Shown here in pieces: positions 24,698-34,082 of a stretch of DNA of 64,000 nucleotides. The stretch comes from Novosphingobium subterraneum (GTDB lineage Bacteria; Pseudomonadota; Alphaproteobacteria; Sphingomonadales; Sphingomonadaceae): NCBI RefSeq assembly GCF_000807925.1, contig NZ_JRVC01000023.1, positions 1-64,000 of the forward strand. Direction: 5' to 3'. How positions within the stretch are numbered: position 1 is the first letter of the stretch; each line of letters begins with the position of its first letter. The notes below the pieces were generated by a model. That model made no database searches, was not told where the DNA came from, and worked only from the letters and a program-made list of their open reading frames with translations. Both the position numbers and the translations under genes were made by a program.

Positions 24698-25393
24698 TCA
24701 GGCTTTCGTCGCGAAGAAGATCACGTGGTGCAGCGGCTTGCGCCCTTCGCGCGGTTCTTCTCCCGCATCGACGCTGGCCACGTCGACGGTAAATCCCGCG
24801 TGCTCCAGCAACTCGACGAAAGCCGGGTCCTGAAACGCTGACCACACTGCCAGAATTCCGCCCGGCCGCAACGCCCGCGCAGCTGCCTGCAGCCCGTCGG
24901 GCGAATAGAGCCAGCCGTTGAGCGCCCGGGTCAGCCCTTCGGGGCCATTGTCGACATCGAGCAGGATCGTGTCATAGGCGTTGCGCGCTGCATCGATCAG
25001 CATGGCAACGTCGTCATGGACCAGTTGCACGCGGCTATCGTCAAGGCACCCGGCGGTCAGCACCGCCATCGGCCCGCGCGCCCACTTCACGATCTCGGGC
25101 ACGATCTCGGCCACGGTGACGTGTGCCGTCTCGTCCAGCACTTCCAGCGCCGCCCGCAGCGTGAAGCCCAGGCCATACCCGCCGATCAGCATCTGCAGGT
25201 TTGAACGTCCTGCCAGCCGTGCGCAGGTCATTTCCGCCAGTTGCACTTCCGAAGCGCAAACGTCAGTGCTCATCAGCTCGTTACGGTCTAGCAGGATGAC
25301 GAAGTCCTCGCCGTTCCGGACCAGCCGCAGCCGCGCGCCATCCGGCACGCGACACGTGTCGATCAATTCGTCACCGTCTTCGAGCTCCCACAT
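24698..25393 (-). CDS. Spermidine synthase-like SAM-dependent methyltransferase
   Basis: 231 aa from ATG 25393; a TTG at 25444 gives 17 more residues. The Rossmann-fold motif is LIGGYGLGFTLRAALEVLDE with the acidic end of strand 2 in VTVAEIVPE. DTILLDVDNGPEGL and LRPGGILAVWSA complete the fold seen in spermine/spermidine synthase-like proteins. The catalytic Asp pattern of true spermidine synthases is not clear, so the substrate is left open. Cytoplasmic. Confidence 0.82.
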   Translation of the reverse strand: MWELEDGDELIDTCRVPDGARLRLVRNGEDFVILLDRNELMSTDVCASEVQLAEMTCARLAGRSNLQMLIGGYGLGFTLRAALEVLDETAHVTVAEIVPEIVKWARGPMAVLTAGCLDDSRVQLVHDDVAMLIDAARNAYDTILLDVDNGPEGLTRALNGWLYSPDGLQAAARALRPGGILAVWSAFQDPAFVELLEHAGFTVDVASVDAGEEPREGRKPLHHVIFFATKA

Positions 25394-25447
25394 CGGGGGA
25401 GGGGCTACAGGCGAGGTTCCTTGAACCGGGAGGGTGGCGTCCAACGC

Positions 25448-25783
25448 CTACTTCTTCCGCGCCTTGCGGGCGGCATAGCGGGCATCGCGGGCCGCCTTCT
25501 GCGCGGCTTCCAGCTCTTCCTTGCTCGGTGGAGGCGGCACGTTGGCCTTCTCGGCCGCGATCCGCGCCTTTTCCGCCTTCTCTTCCTCGCGCTTCAGGCG
25601 GGCCGCCTCGCGCTTTTCGGCCTCGGCCTTCTCCTTGGCCTCGGCGCGGGCAAGCTTCTCGGCCAGCACCGCCGGGTCTACCGGAGCCTTCGCCTTGGCC
25701 TTCAGCGCCTCGATAGCCTTGGCGCGTGCCTCGGCCGAAGCGTTGCGGCGGTCGCCGAGACCGGGTTCCTTGTATCCTGCCAT
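25448..25783 (-). CDS. DUF6481-type Lys/Glu/Ala-rich helical protein
   Basis: 111 aa from ATG 25783 (an in-frame start at 25804 adds 7 residues). It starts MAGYKEPGLGDRRNASAEAR and runs into an almost uninterrupted charged helix (KEKAEAEKREAARLKREEEK), ending in the basic AARDARYAARKARKK. This sequence pattern fits the small DUF6481 proteins of alphaproteobacteria, whose function is unknown. The basic tail could bind nucleic acid. Confidence 0.75.
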   Translation of the reverse strand: MAGYKEPGLGDRRNASAEARAKAIEALKAKAKAPVDPAVLAEKLARAEAKEKAEAEKREAARLKREEEKAEKARIAAEKANVPPPPSKEELEAAQKAARDARYAARKARKK

Positions 25784-25872
25784 GATATTCGTCTGCTTCC
25801 TCAATTCTTGCTTGGCCGCTAGCAGCGCAGGCCAAGGATGTCACGCTGCAACGCCGCAGTCGTTCCCGGCAA

Positions 25873-25903
25873 ACGAAAAGGGCCGCCCCGAAGGACGGCC
25901 CCG
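25873..25903 (-). terminator. Rho-independent terminator of the TCA operon
   Basis: Read on the minus strand, a 9-bp GC stem with a TTCG tetraloop (GGGGCCGTCC-TTCG-GGGCGGCCC) is followed by TTTTCG. It lies 25 bases after the lpd stop, which closes the mdh-sucD-sucA-sucB-lpd unit. Confidence 0.85.
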
Positions 25904-25927
25904 TTCATCAATATTACCCGAGCGCGA

Positions 25928-27328
25928 TCACATGTGGATCGGCTTGCCCGTCACGGCCATCGCCGCTTCCTTCAGCGCTTCCGAATGGGTCGGGTGCGCG
26001 TGGCAGGTATAGGCGATGTCCTCGCTGGTCGCACCAAACTCCATCGCCTGCGCGGCCTGCGCGATCATCGTGCCGGCGACCGAGGCAATGCACCATACGC
26101 CCAGAACGCGGTCCGTCTTGGCGTCCGAGATGACCTTCACGAAGCCGTCCGGCTCGTGGTTGGTCTTGGCACGGCTGTTTGCGAGCATCGGGAACTTGCC
26201 GACCTTTATCTCGCCTTTTTCCTTCGCAGCCTCTTCCGTAAGCCCAACGCCCGCGAACTCCGGCATGGTGTAGACCACGCCCGGGATCACGTCGTGGTTC
26301 ACGATGCCCGTGAGCCCGGCGATGTTCTCGGCCACGGCAATGCCTTCGTCCTCGGCCTTGTGCGCCAGCATCGGACCGGGGATCACGTCGCCCACCGCCC
26401 ATACGCCCGGAACCTTGGTGGCAAAGTCGTGGTCGGTCTCGATCTGGCCGCGCGCGTTCAGCTCAAGCCCGATCTTGTCGAGGCCGAGGCCATCGACATT
26501 GGGACGGCGCCCGATTGCCACCAGCACGCAGTCGGCCTCGATGGTTGCCGCCTCGCCACCCTTTGCAGGCTCGACAGTCAGCGTGGCCCTTCCACCATCC
26601 ACTGCAACGCCGGTGACCTTCGTGCCGAGCTTGATGTCCATGCCCTGCTTCTTGAAGATCTTGGCCGCTTCCTTGCGCACGTCGCCGTCCATGCCGGGCA
26701 GCAGCTGGTCGAGGAATTCGACGACCGTGACCTTCGCGCCAAGGCGGCGCCACACCGAACCCAGCTCGAGCCCGATCACGCCGCCACCGATGACCACCAT
26801 GTGGTTCGGTACGCGGTTCAGCGCCAGTGCACCGGTGCTGTCGACAATCACGCCCGCGTCGTTGTCAACGGTCACGCCCGGCAGTGGCGTCACGCTCGAA
26901 CCGGTGGCGATCACGATGTTCTTCGCGGTCACCTTCTGGCCCGCCACGGTCACGCTGTACGCGTCCTCGAACGTGGCGTAGCCCTTGAGCCAGGTCACCT
27001 TGTTTTTCTTGAACAGAAACTCGATGCCGCCCGTGAGGCCCTTGACCGAATCCGCCTTCTGCGCCTGCATCGCATCCAGATCCAGCTCGACAGCGCCGGT
27101 CTTGATCCCATAGCTGGCGAACGTGCCGTTCTTCGCCTCGTCGAATTTCTCCGACCCGTGCAGCAGCGCCTTCGACGGAATGCACCCGACGTTGAGGCAA
27201 GTGCCGCCCAGCGTCTCGCGCCCTTCGGCGCAAGCGGTCTTCAACCCCAGCTGCGCCGCGCGGATCGCCGCGACGTAACCGCCGGGGCCACCACCGATGA
27301 CAAGGACGTCGTAATCGTATTCAGCCAT
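25928..27328 (-). CDS. lpd: Dihydrolipoyl dehydrogenase (E3)
   Basis: 466 aa flavoprotein that reoxidises the lipoyl groups of the 2-oxoglutarate dehydrogenase complex with NAD+. FAD motif VIGGGPGGYVAAIRAAQLG, redox-active disulfide GGTCLNVGCIPSKALL, NAD motif IGGGVIGLELGSVWRRLG, and the C-terminal catalytic His in HAHPTHSEAL are all intact. ATG 27328 follows GGAGG 7 bases upstream. Last gene of the operon. It may also serve pyruvate dehydrogenase, which is not encoded in this window. Confidence 0.97.
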   Translation of the reverse strand: MAEYDYDVLVIGGGPGGYVAAIRAAQLGLKTACAEGRETLGGTCLNVGCIPSKALLHGSEKFDEAKNGTFASYGIKTGAVELDLDAMQAQKADSVKGLTGGIEFLFKKNKVTWLKGYATFEDAYSVTVAGQKVTAKNIVIATGSSVTPLPGVTVDNDAGVIVDSTGALALNRVPNHMVVIGGGVIGLELGSVWRRLGAKVTVVEFLDQLLPGMDGDVRKEAAKIFKKQGMDIKLGTKVTGVAVDGGRATLTVEPAKGGEAATIEADCVLVAIGRRPNVDGLGLDKIGLELNARGQIETDHDFATKVPGVWAVGDVIPGPMLAHKAEDEGIAVAENIAGLTGIVNHDVIPGVVYTMPEFAGVGLTEEAAKEKGEIKVGKFPMLANSRAKTNHEPDGFVKVISDAKTDRVLGVWCIASVAGTMIAQAAQAMEFGATSEDIAYTCHAHPTHSEALKEAAMAVTGKPIHM

Positions 27329-27349
27329 TTTCGGCCTCCGTTGCGCGGT

Positions 27350-27434
27350 CATGCTTCGACAAGCTCAGCACGAACGGCCTTGGATTCAAGTCATAGCACA
27401 ACACCCGCTCATCCTGAGCCTGTCGAAGGATGCC
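27350..27434. repeat. Intergenic inverted repeat between sucB and lpd
   Basis: Arms at 27350-27377 and 27406-27434 are opposed copies of the CTGAGCCTGTCGAAGG element. They fill most of the 119-bp gap between sucB and lpd and could stabilise or partly terminate the upstream message. Confidence 0.75.
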
Positions 27435-27447
27435 GCGCAACACCACC

Positions 27448-28692
27448 TCAAAGATCGATCAGCAGCCGCGTCGGATCCTCGATCGCTTCCTTGATCGTCT
27501 TGAGCGCCGTCACCGCCTCGCGACCGTCGATGATGCGATGGTCGTAGCTCAGCGCGATATACATCATCGGGCGCACCACGATCTCGCCATTGCGGACAAC
27601 CGGGCGGTCCTCGATGCGGTGCAGGCCGAGCACGGCCGACTGCGGCGGGTTGATGATCGGGGTCGACATCAGACCGCCGAACACGCCGCCGTTCGAGATG
27701 GTGAAGGTGCCGCCGGCCATGTCCGCCATGGTCAGCGTGCCGTCGCGCGCCGCCTTGCCGTAGTTGGCGATCGACTTCTCGATGTCGGCAAAGCTCAGCT
27801 TGTCGACATCGCGCACTACCGGCACGACCAGCCCGTTCGGAGCCGAAACCGCGACCGAGATGTCGACGTAGTCGAAGTAGACGATTTCATCGCCCTGGAT
27901 CTGTGCGTTGACCGAAGGGATGTCCTTCAGCGCCAGCACCGAGGCCTTGGCGAAGAACGACATGAGGCCGAGCTTCACGCCGTGCTTCTTCTCGAACACG
28001 TCCTTGTACTTGGCGCGCGCTTCCATCACCGCGCTCATGTCCACGTCGTTGAACGTGGTCAGCAGGGCGGCGGTTTCCTGCGCGCTCTTCAGGCGCTTGG
28101 CGATGGTCTGGCGCAGGCGCGTCATCTTTACGCGTTCTTCGTTGCGACCACCGGAAATTGCAGCCGCTGGTGCTGCCGCAGGAGCCGAAACGGCCGGTGC
28201 GGGCGAGGCCTGCTTGGCCGCAGCCGCTGCCATCACGTCTTCCTTGGTCAGGCGCCCGTCCTTGCCGGTGCCCTTCACGGTCGAGGGGTCGATGCCGTAT
28301 TCCAGCACCGCGCGGCGCACTGCCGGCGAAAGTGCAGCAGCATCGCCCGATGGCGCAGCAGCAGCGATCGGGGCAGCAGGCGCTTCCGAGGCCGAAGCGG
28401 GCGGAACCGGCGCTTCGGTGCGCGGGGCAGGGGCCTGTGCGCCCGCAGCCGCCACGCTGTCCTCGATCAGCGCCAGCAGCGCGCCGACGTTCACCGTATC
28501 GCCCTCGTTGGCCACCAGCGCGCCAAGCACGCCTGCCGCCGGAGCCGGAACCTCGACCGCGACCTTGTCGGTCTCGAGGCTGACGATCGGCTCGTCCAGC
28601 GCCACGGCTTCACCCGGCTTCTTCAGCCACTGGCCAACGGTTGCTTCGCTGACGCTTTCACCCAGCGTCGGAACCTTCACTTCAATCGACAT
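27448..28692 (-). CDS. sucB: 2-oxoglutarate dehydrogenase E2, dihydrolipoyl succinyltransferase
   Basis: 414 aa. One lipoyl domain (residues 1-76, modified Lys in LETDKVAVEV) is joined by a long Ala/Pro linker to the E3/E1-binding segment (LSPAVRRAVLEYGIDPSTVK, then GKDGRLTKEDVMA). The acyltransferase core follows, with catalytic His in SYDHRIIDGREAV. Ribosome site GAGGAAC lies before ATG. It forms the core of the complex with SucA and Lpd. Confidence 0.97.
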   Translation of the reverse strand: MSIEVKVPTLGESVSEATVGQWLKKPGEAVALDEPIVSLETDKVAVEVPAPAAGVLGALVANEGDTVNVGALLALIEDSVAAAGAQAPAPRTEAPVPPASASEAPAAPIAAAAPSGDAAALSPAVRRAVLEYGIDPSTVKGTGKDGRLTKEDVMAAAAAKQASPAPAVSAPAAAPAAAISGGRNEERVKMTRLRQTIAKRLKSAQETAALLTTFNDVDMSAVMEARAKYKDVFEKKHGVKLGLMSFFAKASVLALKDIPSVNAQIQGDEIVYFDYVDISVAVSAPNGLVVPVVRDVDKLSFADIEKSIANYGKAARDGTLTMADMAGGTFTISNGGVFGGLMSTPIINPPQSAVLGLHRIEDRPVVRNGEIVVRPMMYIALSYDHRIIDGREAVTALKTIKEAIEDPTRLLIDL

Positions 28693-28720
28693 AATTCACG
28701 TTCCTCGGGGAGAAGGAAAA

Positions 28721-31573
28721 TCAGTGCTTCTTTTGGCGGCGGATCTCGCCACGAACCGAAAGGCCCAGCGCATCGGCCACCAGCGCGCCCTGCTCGCTGG
28801 CGTGACGGCTGGCGAGACCCGTGGCGGGCGATGCCGCTGCGGCACGGCCTGCATAACGGGCACGGGCAACCTTGCTCTTGGCAGCCTTGAGCGCGTCCTC
28901 GATCATGGGCTCGACGAAGAACCACGAACCGTTGTTGCGCGGCTCTTCCTGGCACCACACCACTTCCTCGAGGTTGGTCATGCGCGAAAGGCGCAAGGCC
29001 AGCGGCTCGCCGGGGAAGGGATAGAGCTGCTCGAGGCGGATGATCTGCGTGTCGGTGATTCCGGCGGAATCGCGCGCTTCGATCAGGTCATAGGCGACCT
29101 TGCCCGAACACAGGATGACCTTGCGGGTGTCCTTGTCGGCTGCCGGGTTGATGTCCGACAGGATGCGCATGAAGTGCCCGTCGCCGATGAAGTCCGAAGC
29201 GACCGACTTTGCCAGCGGATGGCGCAGCAGGCTCTTGGGCGTCATGATGATCAGCGGCTTGCGGAACGGACGGTGCATCTGCCGGCGCAGCACGTGGAAG
29301 TAGTTGGCCGGCGTGGTGATGTTGCACACCTGGATGTTGTCTTCGGCGCAAAGCTGCAGATAACGCTCCATGCGCGCCGACGAGTGCTCCGGACCCTGGC
29401 CTTCGTACCCGTGCGGCAGCAGCATCACGAGGCCGTTGGCGCGCAGCCACTTGGCTTCGGATGCGGCGATGTACTGGTCAATCACGATCTGCGCACCGTT
29501 GGCAAAGTCGCCGAACTGCGCTTCCCACAGCACGAGGCTCTTGGGGTCGGCGCTGGCATAGCCATACTCGAAGCCGAGCACGCCATATTCCGAAAGCGTC
29601 GAATCCAGCACTTCGAACGAGCCGTGCGGCAGCGTCTTCAGCGGAACGTACTTGCGCTCGTCCTTCTGGTCCACCCACACCGCGTGGCGCTGGCTGAAGG
29701 TCCCGCGGCCGCAGTCCTGCCCCGAAAGGCGCACGCCATAGCCCTCGGAGACGAGGCTGCCGAATGCCAGTGCCTCACCAGTCGCCCAGTCGAAGCCCTG
29801 GCCCGAGCTGAACATCTCGCGCTTTGCATCAATCACGCGTGAGAGCGTCTTGTGGACCGTGAGGTCCTCAGGAACGGTCGTCAGCGTGCGGCCGAGGCTG
29901 TCAAACAGCTTCTGGTCGATGCCGGTTGCCACGTTGCGGCGCGCGGTCACAGGATCGGCCGGCTTGTTCAGGCCCGACCAGCGTCCGCCGAACCAGTCGG
30001 CTTCGTTGGCCTTGTAGCCCTTGGCCGCCTCGAACTCGGTCTCGAGCGTCGCCACGAAGTGGCTTTCGATCTCGCCCTTGTAGTTGGCGTCGATCACGCC
30101 TTCGGCGACAAGGCGCTTGGCATAGATGTCGCTCACGCCCGGATGCTGGCGGATCTTCGCGTACATCAGCGGCTGCGTGAATGAAGGCTCGTCACCCTCG
30201 TTGTGGCCGAAGCGGCGATAGCACCACATGTCGACGACGATGTCGCGGCCGAACTTCTGGCGGTAGTCGATTGCCAGCTTGCAGGCGAAGGTCACCGCTT
30301 CCGGATCGTCGCCGTTCACGTGCAGGATCGGAGCCTGCACGCCCTTGGCCACGTCCGACGGGTACGGGGACCCGCGCGAGAACTGTGGGCTCGTGGTGAA
30401 GCCGATCTGGTTGTTGATGATGAAGTGGATGCAGCCGCCCGTATTGTAGCCGCGCACGCCCGAAAGGCCGAAGCACTCCCACACGATGCCCTGACCTGCA
30501 AAGGCTGCGTCACCATGGATCAGGACGGGCAGCACCTGCTTGTGGCGGGCATTGGGCCCCACATCGTCGCCGATGTCGTCGCGGAACACCTGCTGCGCAC
30601 GCACCTTGCCGAGCACGATCGGATCGACCGTTTCAAGGTGCGAGGGGTTCGGCACAAGGCTCATGTGAACCTTGGTCCCGTCAAACTCGCGGTCGGTCGA
30701 GGTGCCAAGGTGGTACTTCACGTCGCCCGAACCGCCGACGTCCTCCGGGTTGGCCGAACCGCCCGAGAACTCGTGGAAGATCACGCGATAGGGCTTGGCC
30801 ATCACGTTGGCGAGCACGTTGAGGCGGCCGCGGTGGGCCATCCCGTAGACGATTTCCTTGACGCCCAGCTGGCCGCCGTACTTGATCACTGCTTCGAGCG
30901 CCGGGATCATCGATTCCCCGCCGTCCAGGCCGAAACGCTTCGTGCCGACGTACTTCTTGCCCAGGAACTTCTCGTACTGCTCGCCACGTACGACGGCAGC
31001 GAGGATCGCCTTCTTGCCTGCAGGCGTGAAGTCGATCGACTTGTCGCCGCCCTCGATGCGGTCCTGGATGAACTTGCGTTCTTCCACGTCGGCGATGTGC
31101 ATGTATTCGAAGCCGACATGTCCGCAGTAATTTGCACGCAGGATCGCGACGAGTTCCTCAAGCGTCGCCCACTCGAGGCCCAGCACGCCACCGAGATAGA
31201 TCTTGCGCTTGGCATCGGCGGCCGTGAAGCCGTGATACTCGGGCGAGATGTCGGCCGGGAGCTTCTGACGAGCAAGGCCGAGGGGATCGAGGTCTGCCGC
31301 CAGATGACCGCGCACGCGATAGGTGCGGATCAGCGTCATCGCGCGGATCGAATCCATCGCCGCCTGCTGCAGCGCCGCTTCGTCCAGCGCTACGCCGCCC
31401 TTCTTGGCCGACTTCTCGATGACGAGTTTCAGCGCCATCGGGTCCATCGCCTGGGTCAGGTCGTCGCCCGCCGCGGCATCGGTGATCGGCCAGCGCTTGT
31501 TGGCCCACGAAGGGCCGGGCTGCGGACCTTCCTGTGCCGGATCCACGTCGAAATCGTGCAGTTCAGAACCCAT
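28721..31573 (-). CDS. sucA: 2-oxoglutarate dehydrogenase E1
   Basis: 950 aa thiamine-diphosphate enzyme that decarboxylates 2-oxoglutarate and transfers succinyl to SucB. Recognisable blocks include FEYMHIADVEERKFIQDRIE, IVYGMAHRGRLNVLANVM, IHGDAAFAGQGIVWE (ThDP region), CYRRFGHNEGDEPSFTQP and LLPHGYEGQGPEHSSARMER. The second ATG of the ATGATG pair is used, 6 bases from AGGAG; the same frame is open back to 31738 but those residues are not E1-like. The first ~60 residues lack the LSGANxxYI-type E2-contact segment of E. coli SucA, apparently a lineage variant. Confidence 0.96.
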   Translation of the reverse strand: MGSELHDFDVDPAQEGPQPGPSWANKRWPITDAAAGDDLTQAMDPMALKLVIEKSAKKGGVALDEAALQQAAMDSIRAMTLIRTYRVRGHLAADLDPLGLARQKLPADISPEYHGFTAADAKRKIYLGGVLGLEWATLEELVAILRANYCGHVGFEYMHIADVEERKFIQDRIEGGDKSIDFTPAGKKAILAAVVRGEQYEKFLGKKYVGTKRFGLDGGESMIPALEAVIKYGGQLGVKEIVYGMAHRGRLNVLANVMAKPYRVIFHEFSGGSANPEDVGGSGDVKYHLGTSTDREFDGTKVHMSLVPNPSHLETVDPIVLGKVRAQQVFRDDIGDDVGPNARHKQVLPVLIHGDAAFAGQGIVWECFGLSGVRGYNTGGCIHFIINNQIGFTTSPQFSRGSPYPSDVAKGVQAPILHVNGDDPEAVTFACKLAIDYRQKFGRDIVVDMWCYRRFGHNEGDEPSFTQPLMYAKIRQHPGVSDIYAKRLVAEGVIDANYKGEIESHFVATLETEFEAAKGYKANEADWFGGRWSGLNKPADPVTARRNVATGIDQKLFDSLGRTLTTVPEDLTVHKTLSRVIDAKREMFSSGQGFDWATGEALAFGSLVSEGYGVRLSGQDCGRGTFSQRHAVWVDQKDERKYVPLKTLPHGSFEVLDSTLSEYGVLGFEYGYASADPKSLVLWEAQFGDFANGAQIVIDQYIAASEAKWLRANGLVMLLPHGYEGQGPEHSSARMERYLQLCAEDNIQVCNITTPANYFHVLRRQMHRPFRKPLIIMTPKSLLRHPLAKSVASDFIGDGHFMRILSDINPAADKDTRKVILCSGKVAYDLIEARDSAGITDTQIIRLEQLYPFPGEPLALRLSRMTNLEEVVWCQEEPRNNGSWFFVEPMIEDALKAAKSKVARARYAGRAAAASPATGLASRHASEQGALVADALGLSVRGEIRRQKKH

Positions 31574-31791
31574 CATCAACTCCTGGTCCCCCCGGGGAGG
31601 TTGGGGGCTTCGGACTTCTTCCGCTCCACTGACCGTGGAACCGACCCTTCCGGCGCTCGCCTTGAAAGACTTGCGCAAAAATCCATAACTGAGGCAGGCC
31701 GCTTCCGTTGCGGTGTCTACCCTGAAATCTTCAAGCATCCGCCCGGTGGCACCTTACGCAAGGTAACCTATCCGGGCGGTAGCTTTTGGCC

Positions 31792-32676
31792 TCAGCCCTT
31801 CAGCACCTCGGCCAGCGTCTCGCCCAGCAGCGAGGGCGAGGCGGAGACCTTGATGCCGGCGGCTTCCATGGCCGCGATCTTGCTTTCAGCATCGCCCTTG
31901 CCGCCCGAGACGATGGCGCCGGCATGGCCCATGCGGCGGCCCGGAGGCGCGGTGCGGCCCGCGATGAAGCCGGCCATCGGCTTCTTGCGGCCACGCTTGG
32001 CCTCGTCGATCAGGAACTGTGCGGCCTGCTCCTCGGCATCGCCGCCGATCTCGCCGATCATGATGATCGACTTGGTGGCTTCGTCGGCCAGGAACAGTTC
32101 GAGCACGTCGATGAAGTTGGTGCCGTTGACCGGGTCCCCGCCGATGCCGACAGCGGTGGTCTGGCCAAGGCCGATGGCCGAGGTCTGGAACACCGCCTCA
32201 TAGGTCAGCGTGCCCGAGCGCGAGACCACGCCGACCGAGCCTTCCTTGAAGATCGAACCGGGCATGATGCCGATCTTGCACTGGTTGGGCGTCAGCACGC
32301 CGGGGCAGTTCGGACCGATCAGGCGGCTCTTCGAACCCGACAGCGCGCGCTTGACCTTGACCATGTCGAGCACGGGCACGCCCTCGGTGATCGCCACGAT
32401 CAGATCCATCTCGGCATCGATCGCCTCGAGGATGGCGTCGGCGCAGCCCGAAGGCGGCACGTAGACGCACGAAGCGGTCGCACCGGTGACGGCCTTGGCC
32501 TCGGCCACGGTATCGAACTGCGGCAGGCCGATGTGGGTCGTGCCGCCCTTGCCGGGGGTCACGCCGCCAACCATCTGCGTGCCGTAGTCAAGCGCAGCCT
32601 GCGTGTGGAAGCTGCCGGTCTTGCCGGTCATCCCCTGCGTGATGACCTTGGTGTTCTTGTCGACGAGAATGGACAT
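31792..32676 (-). CDS. sucD: Succinyl-CoA ligase alpha subunit
   Basis: 294 aa. CoA-binding Rossmann domain with VITQGMTGKTGSFHTQAAL and GVTPGKGG, and the phosphorylated histidine in RRMGHAGAIVSGGKG. Substrate-level phosphorylation in the TCA cycle needs the beta subunit SucC, but no sucC lies between mdh and sucD or anywhere in this window. ATG 32676 is chosen with GGAAG upstream; a TTG one codon earlier is less likely. Confidence 0.96.
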   Translation of the reverse strand: MSILVDKNTKVITQGMTGKTGSFHTQAALDYGTQMVGGVTPGKGGTTHIGLPQFDTVAEAKAVTGATASCVYVPPSGCADAILEAIDAEMDLIVAITEGVPVLDMVKVKRALSGSKSRLIGPNCPGVLTPNQCKIGIMPGSIFKEGSVGVVSRSGTLTYEAVFQTSAIGLGQTTAVGIGGDPVNGTNFIDVLELFLADEATKSIIMIGEIGGDAEEQAAQFLIDEAKRGRKKPMAGFIAGRTAPPGRRMGHAGAIVSGGKGDAESKIAAMEAAGIKVSASPSLLGETLAEVLKG

Positions 32677-32696
32677 CAATCACTTCCGGATATTGC

Positions 32697-32775
32697 GTCC
32701 CCGCGAAGGCGGGGACCTCGGTGTTGTTACGCAACACCTGCGTAAACCGACTGAGGCCCCCGCCTGCGCGGGGGC
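32697..32775. repeat. Composite GC-rich inverted repeat between mdh and sucD
   Basis: Two hairpins, GTCCCCGC/GCGGGGAC and GCCCCCGCCTGC/GCGGGGGC, flank an inner pair of opposed CTCGGT-GTTACG / CGTAAACCG-GAGG arms. The same composite occurs at 53464-53560 and half of it at 57345-57373. It occupies the gap where sucC stands in many alphaproteobacteria. It may act as an mRNA stabiliser or partial terminator inside the TCA operon. Confidence 0.8.
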
Positions 32776-32793
32776 GCACGTCATCCTACCAAA

Positions 32794-33756
32794 TTAAGCC
32801 AGCGAGCTATCGATGCCCTTGCAGGCTTCCAGCAGCTCCTTGACCGCGTCGACCGAGACCTGGAGGTTCGACTTGGCTTCGTCGTCCAGCTCGATCTCGA
32901 TCACCTGCTCAACGCCGTTCGCGCCGATCAGCACCGGCACGCCAACGTAGAGGCCGTCAACGCCGTACTGGCCATCGACGTAGGCAGCGCAGGGCAGGAT
33001 GCGCTTCTGGTCATTGAGGTAGGCTTCGGCCATGGCGATGCCCGAAGCGGCCGGGGCGTAGAACGCCGAGCCGGTCTTGAGCAGGCCGACGATCTCGCCG
33101 CCGCCCGAACGGGTGCGCTGCACGATCGCGTCGATCTTCTCCTGGGTGGACAGGCCCATCTTGACGAGGTCGGGCACCGGAATGCCGTTGACCGTCGAGT
33201 ACTGGGTGACGGGCACCATGGTGTCGCCGTGGCCACCGAGCACGAACGTGTTCACGTCGCGGATCGAGACGCCGAATTCCCAGGCGAGGAACGTGCTGAA
33301 GCGCGCCGAGTCGAGCACGCCGGCCATGCCGACGACCTTGTTGTGCGGCAGGCCGGAGAATTCGCGCAGCGCCCAGACCATCGCGTCGAGCGGGTTGGTG
33401 ATGCAGATGACGAAAGCGTCGGGCGCGTTGTCACGGATGCCTTCACCAACAGCCTTCATCACCTTGAGGTTGATGCCGAGCAGGTCGTCGCGGCTCATGC
33501 CCGGCTTGCGGGCAACGCCTGCGGTCACGATGATCACGTCGGCACCGGCAATGTCGGCATAGTCGTTGGTGCCGGTAATCTTGGCGTCGAAGCCTTCGAC
33601 CGGGCCGCACTGCGAAAGGTCGAGCGCCTTGCCCTGCGGCACGCCTTCGACCACGTCGAACAGGACGATGTCACCCAGTTCCTTCTGGGCGGCGAGGTGG
33701 GCCAGCGTGCCCCCGATATTGCCTGCGCCGATAAGCGCGATCTTCTTGCGTGCCAT
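32794..33756 (-). CDS. mdh: Malate dehydrogenase
   Basis: 320 aa, lactate/malate dehydrogenase family of the LDH-like type common in alphaproteobacteria. NAD motif LIGAGNIGGTLAHLAAQK, substrate-loop Arg in VTAGVARKPGMSRDDLL, and catalytic His in LGGHGDTMVP. Oxidises malate to oxaloacetate. AAAGGA lies 10 bases before ATG. First gene of the mdh-sucD-sucA-sucB-lpd unit; the promoter should lie in the 260 bp upstream. Confidence 0.97.
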   Translation of the reverse strand: MARKKIALIGAGNIGGTLAHLAAQKELGDIVLFDVVEGVPQGKALDLSQCGPVEGFDAKITGTNDYADIAGADVIIVTAGVARKPGMSRDDLLGINLKVMKAVGEGIRDNAPDAFVICITNPLDAMVWALREFSGLPHNKVVGMAGVLDSARFSTFLAWEFGVSIRDVNTFVLGGHGDTMVPVTQYSTVNGIPVPDLVKMGLSTQEKIDAIVQRTRSGGGEIVGLLKTGSAFYAPAASGIAMAEAYLNDQKRILPCAAYVDGQYGVDGLYVGVPVLIGANGVEQVIEIELDDEAKSNLQVSVDAVKELLEACKGIDSSLA

Positions 33757-34017
33757 GCTCTACGGTCCTTTCCCGTTCGCGGGGACAAGCATACAAATGC
33801 CAGCAGAGCTTTCGCCCAGGTCCCTCCCGTGCCCCGCGAGACAGGAAGGTTCTGGCAGAATGAATCGGGCCCTAGGCCCGCGCGCACACGAATGCAACCG
33901 CGAAAACCCGCTATATCCGGGGTTTTTGTGATATCAGTTCGCAATAGCAAAAGGTCTGTTTCCGAGGTGTTGCACAACCTCGCAATGCAACGTCGGCGGG
34001 CAATCTATCCGACCAGC
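33757..34017. other. Non-coding stretch upstream of mdh
   Basis: No credible gene. It contains an AT-flanked hairpin (AAAACCCGCTATATCCGGGG then TTTTT) near 33901-33926 and an imperfect palindrome near 33964-33983 (GAGGTGTTGCACAACCTC). Either may mark the mdh promoter or operator region, but I cannot place a clear -35/-10. Confidence 0.4.
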
Positions 34018-34050
34018 AAAAAGCCCCGGCGTCTCCGCCGGGGCTCCATT
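34018..34050 (-). terminator. Strong hairpin terminator
   Basis: AGCCCCGGCG-TCTC-CGCCGGGGCT forms a perfect 10-bp GC stem. Read on the minus strand it is followed by TTTTTGC, which closes the small gene at 34083-34382. On the plus strand CCATTTTG follows, so it may work in both directions. Confidence 0.85.
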
Positions 34051-34082
34051 TTGTTTTTCCTCTCCGCAAACTCTTGCGCGGA

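Noticed and set aside
31574..31738. N-terminal extension of SucA
   Set aside because: Frame is open, but the residues do not resemble E1 proteins and a good AGGAG site precedes the ATG pair at 31573-31578.
30203..32203. 666-codon frame opposite sucA and sucD
   Set aside because: Antisense to two unambiguous TCA genes; low-complexity translation, no start signal.
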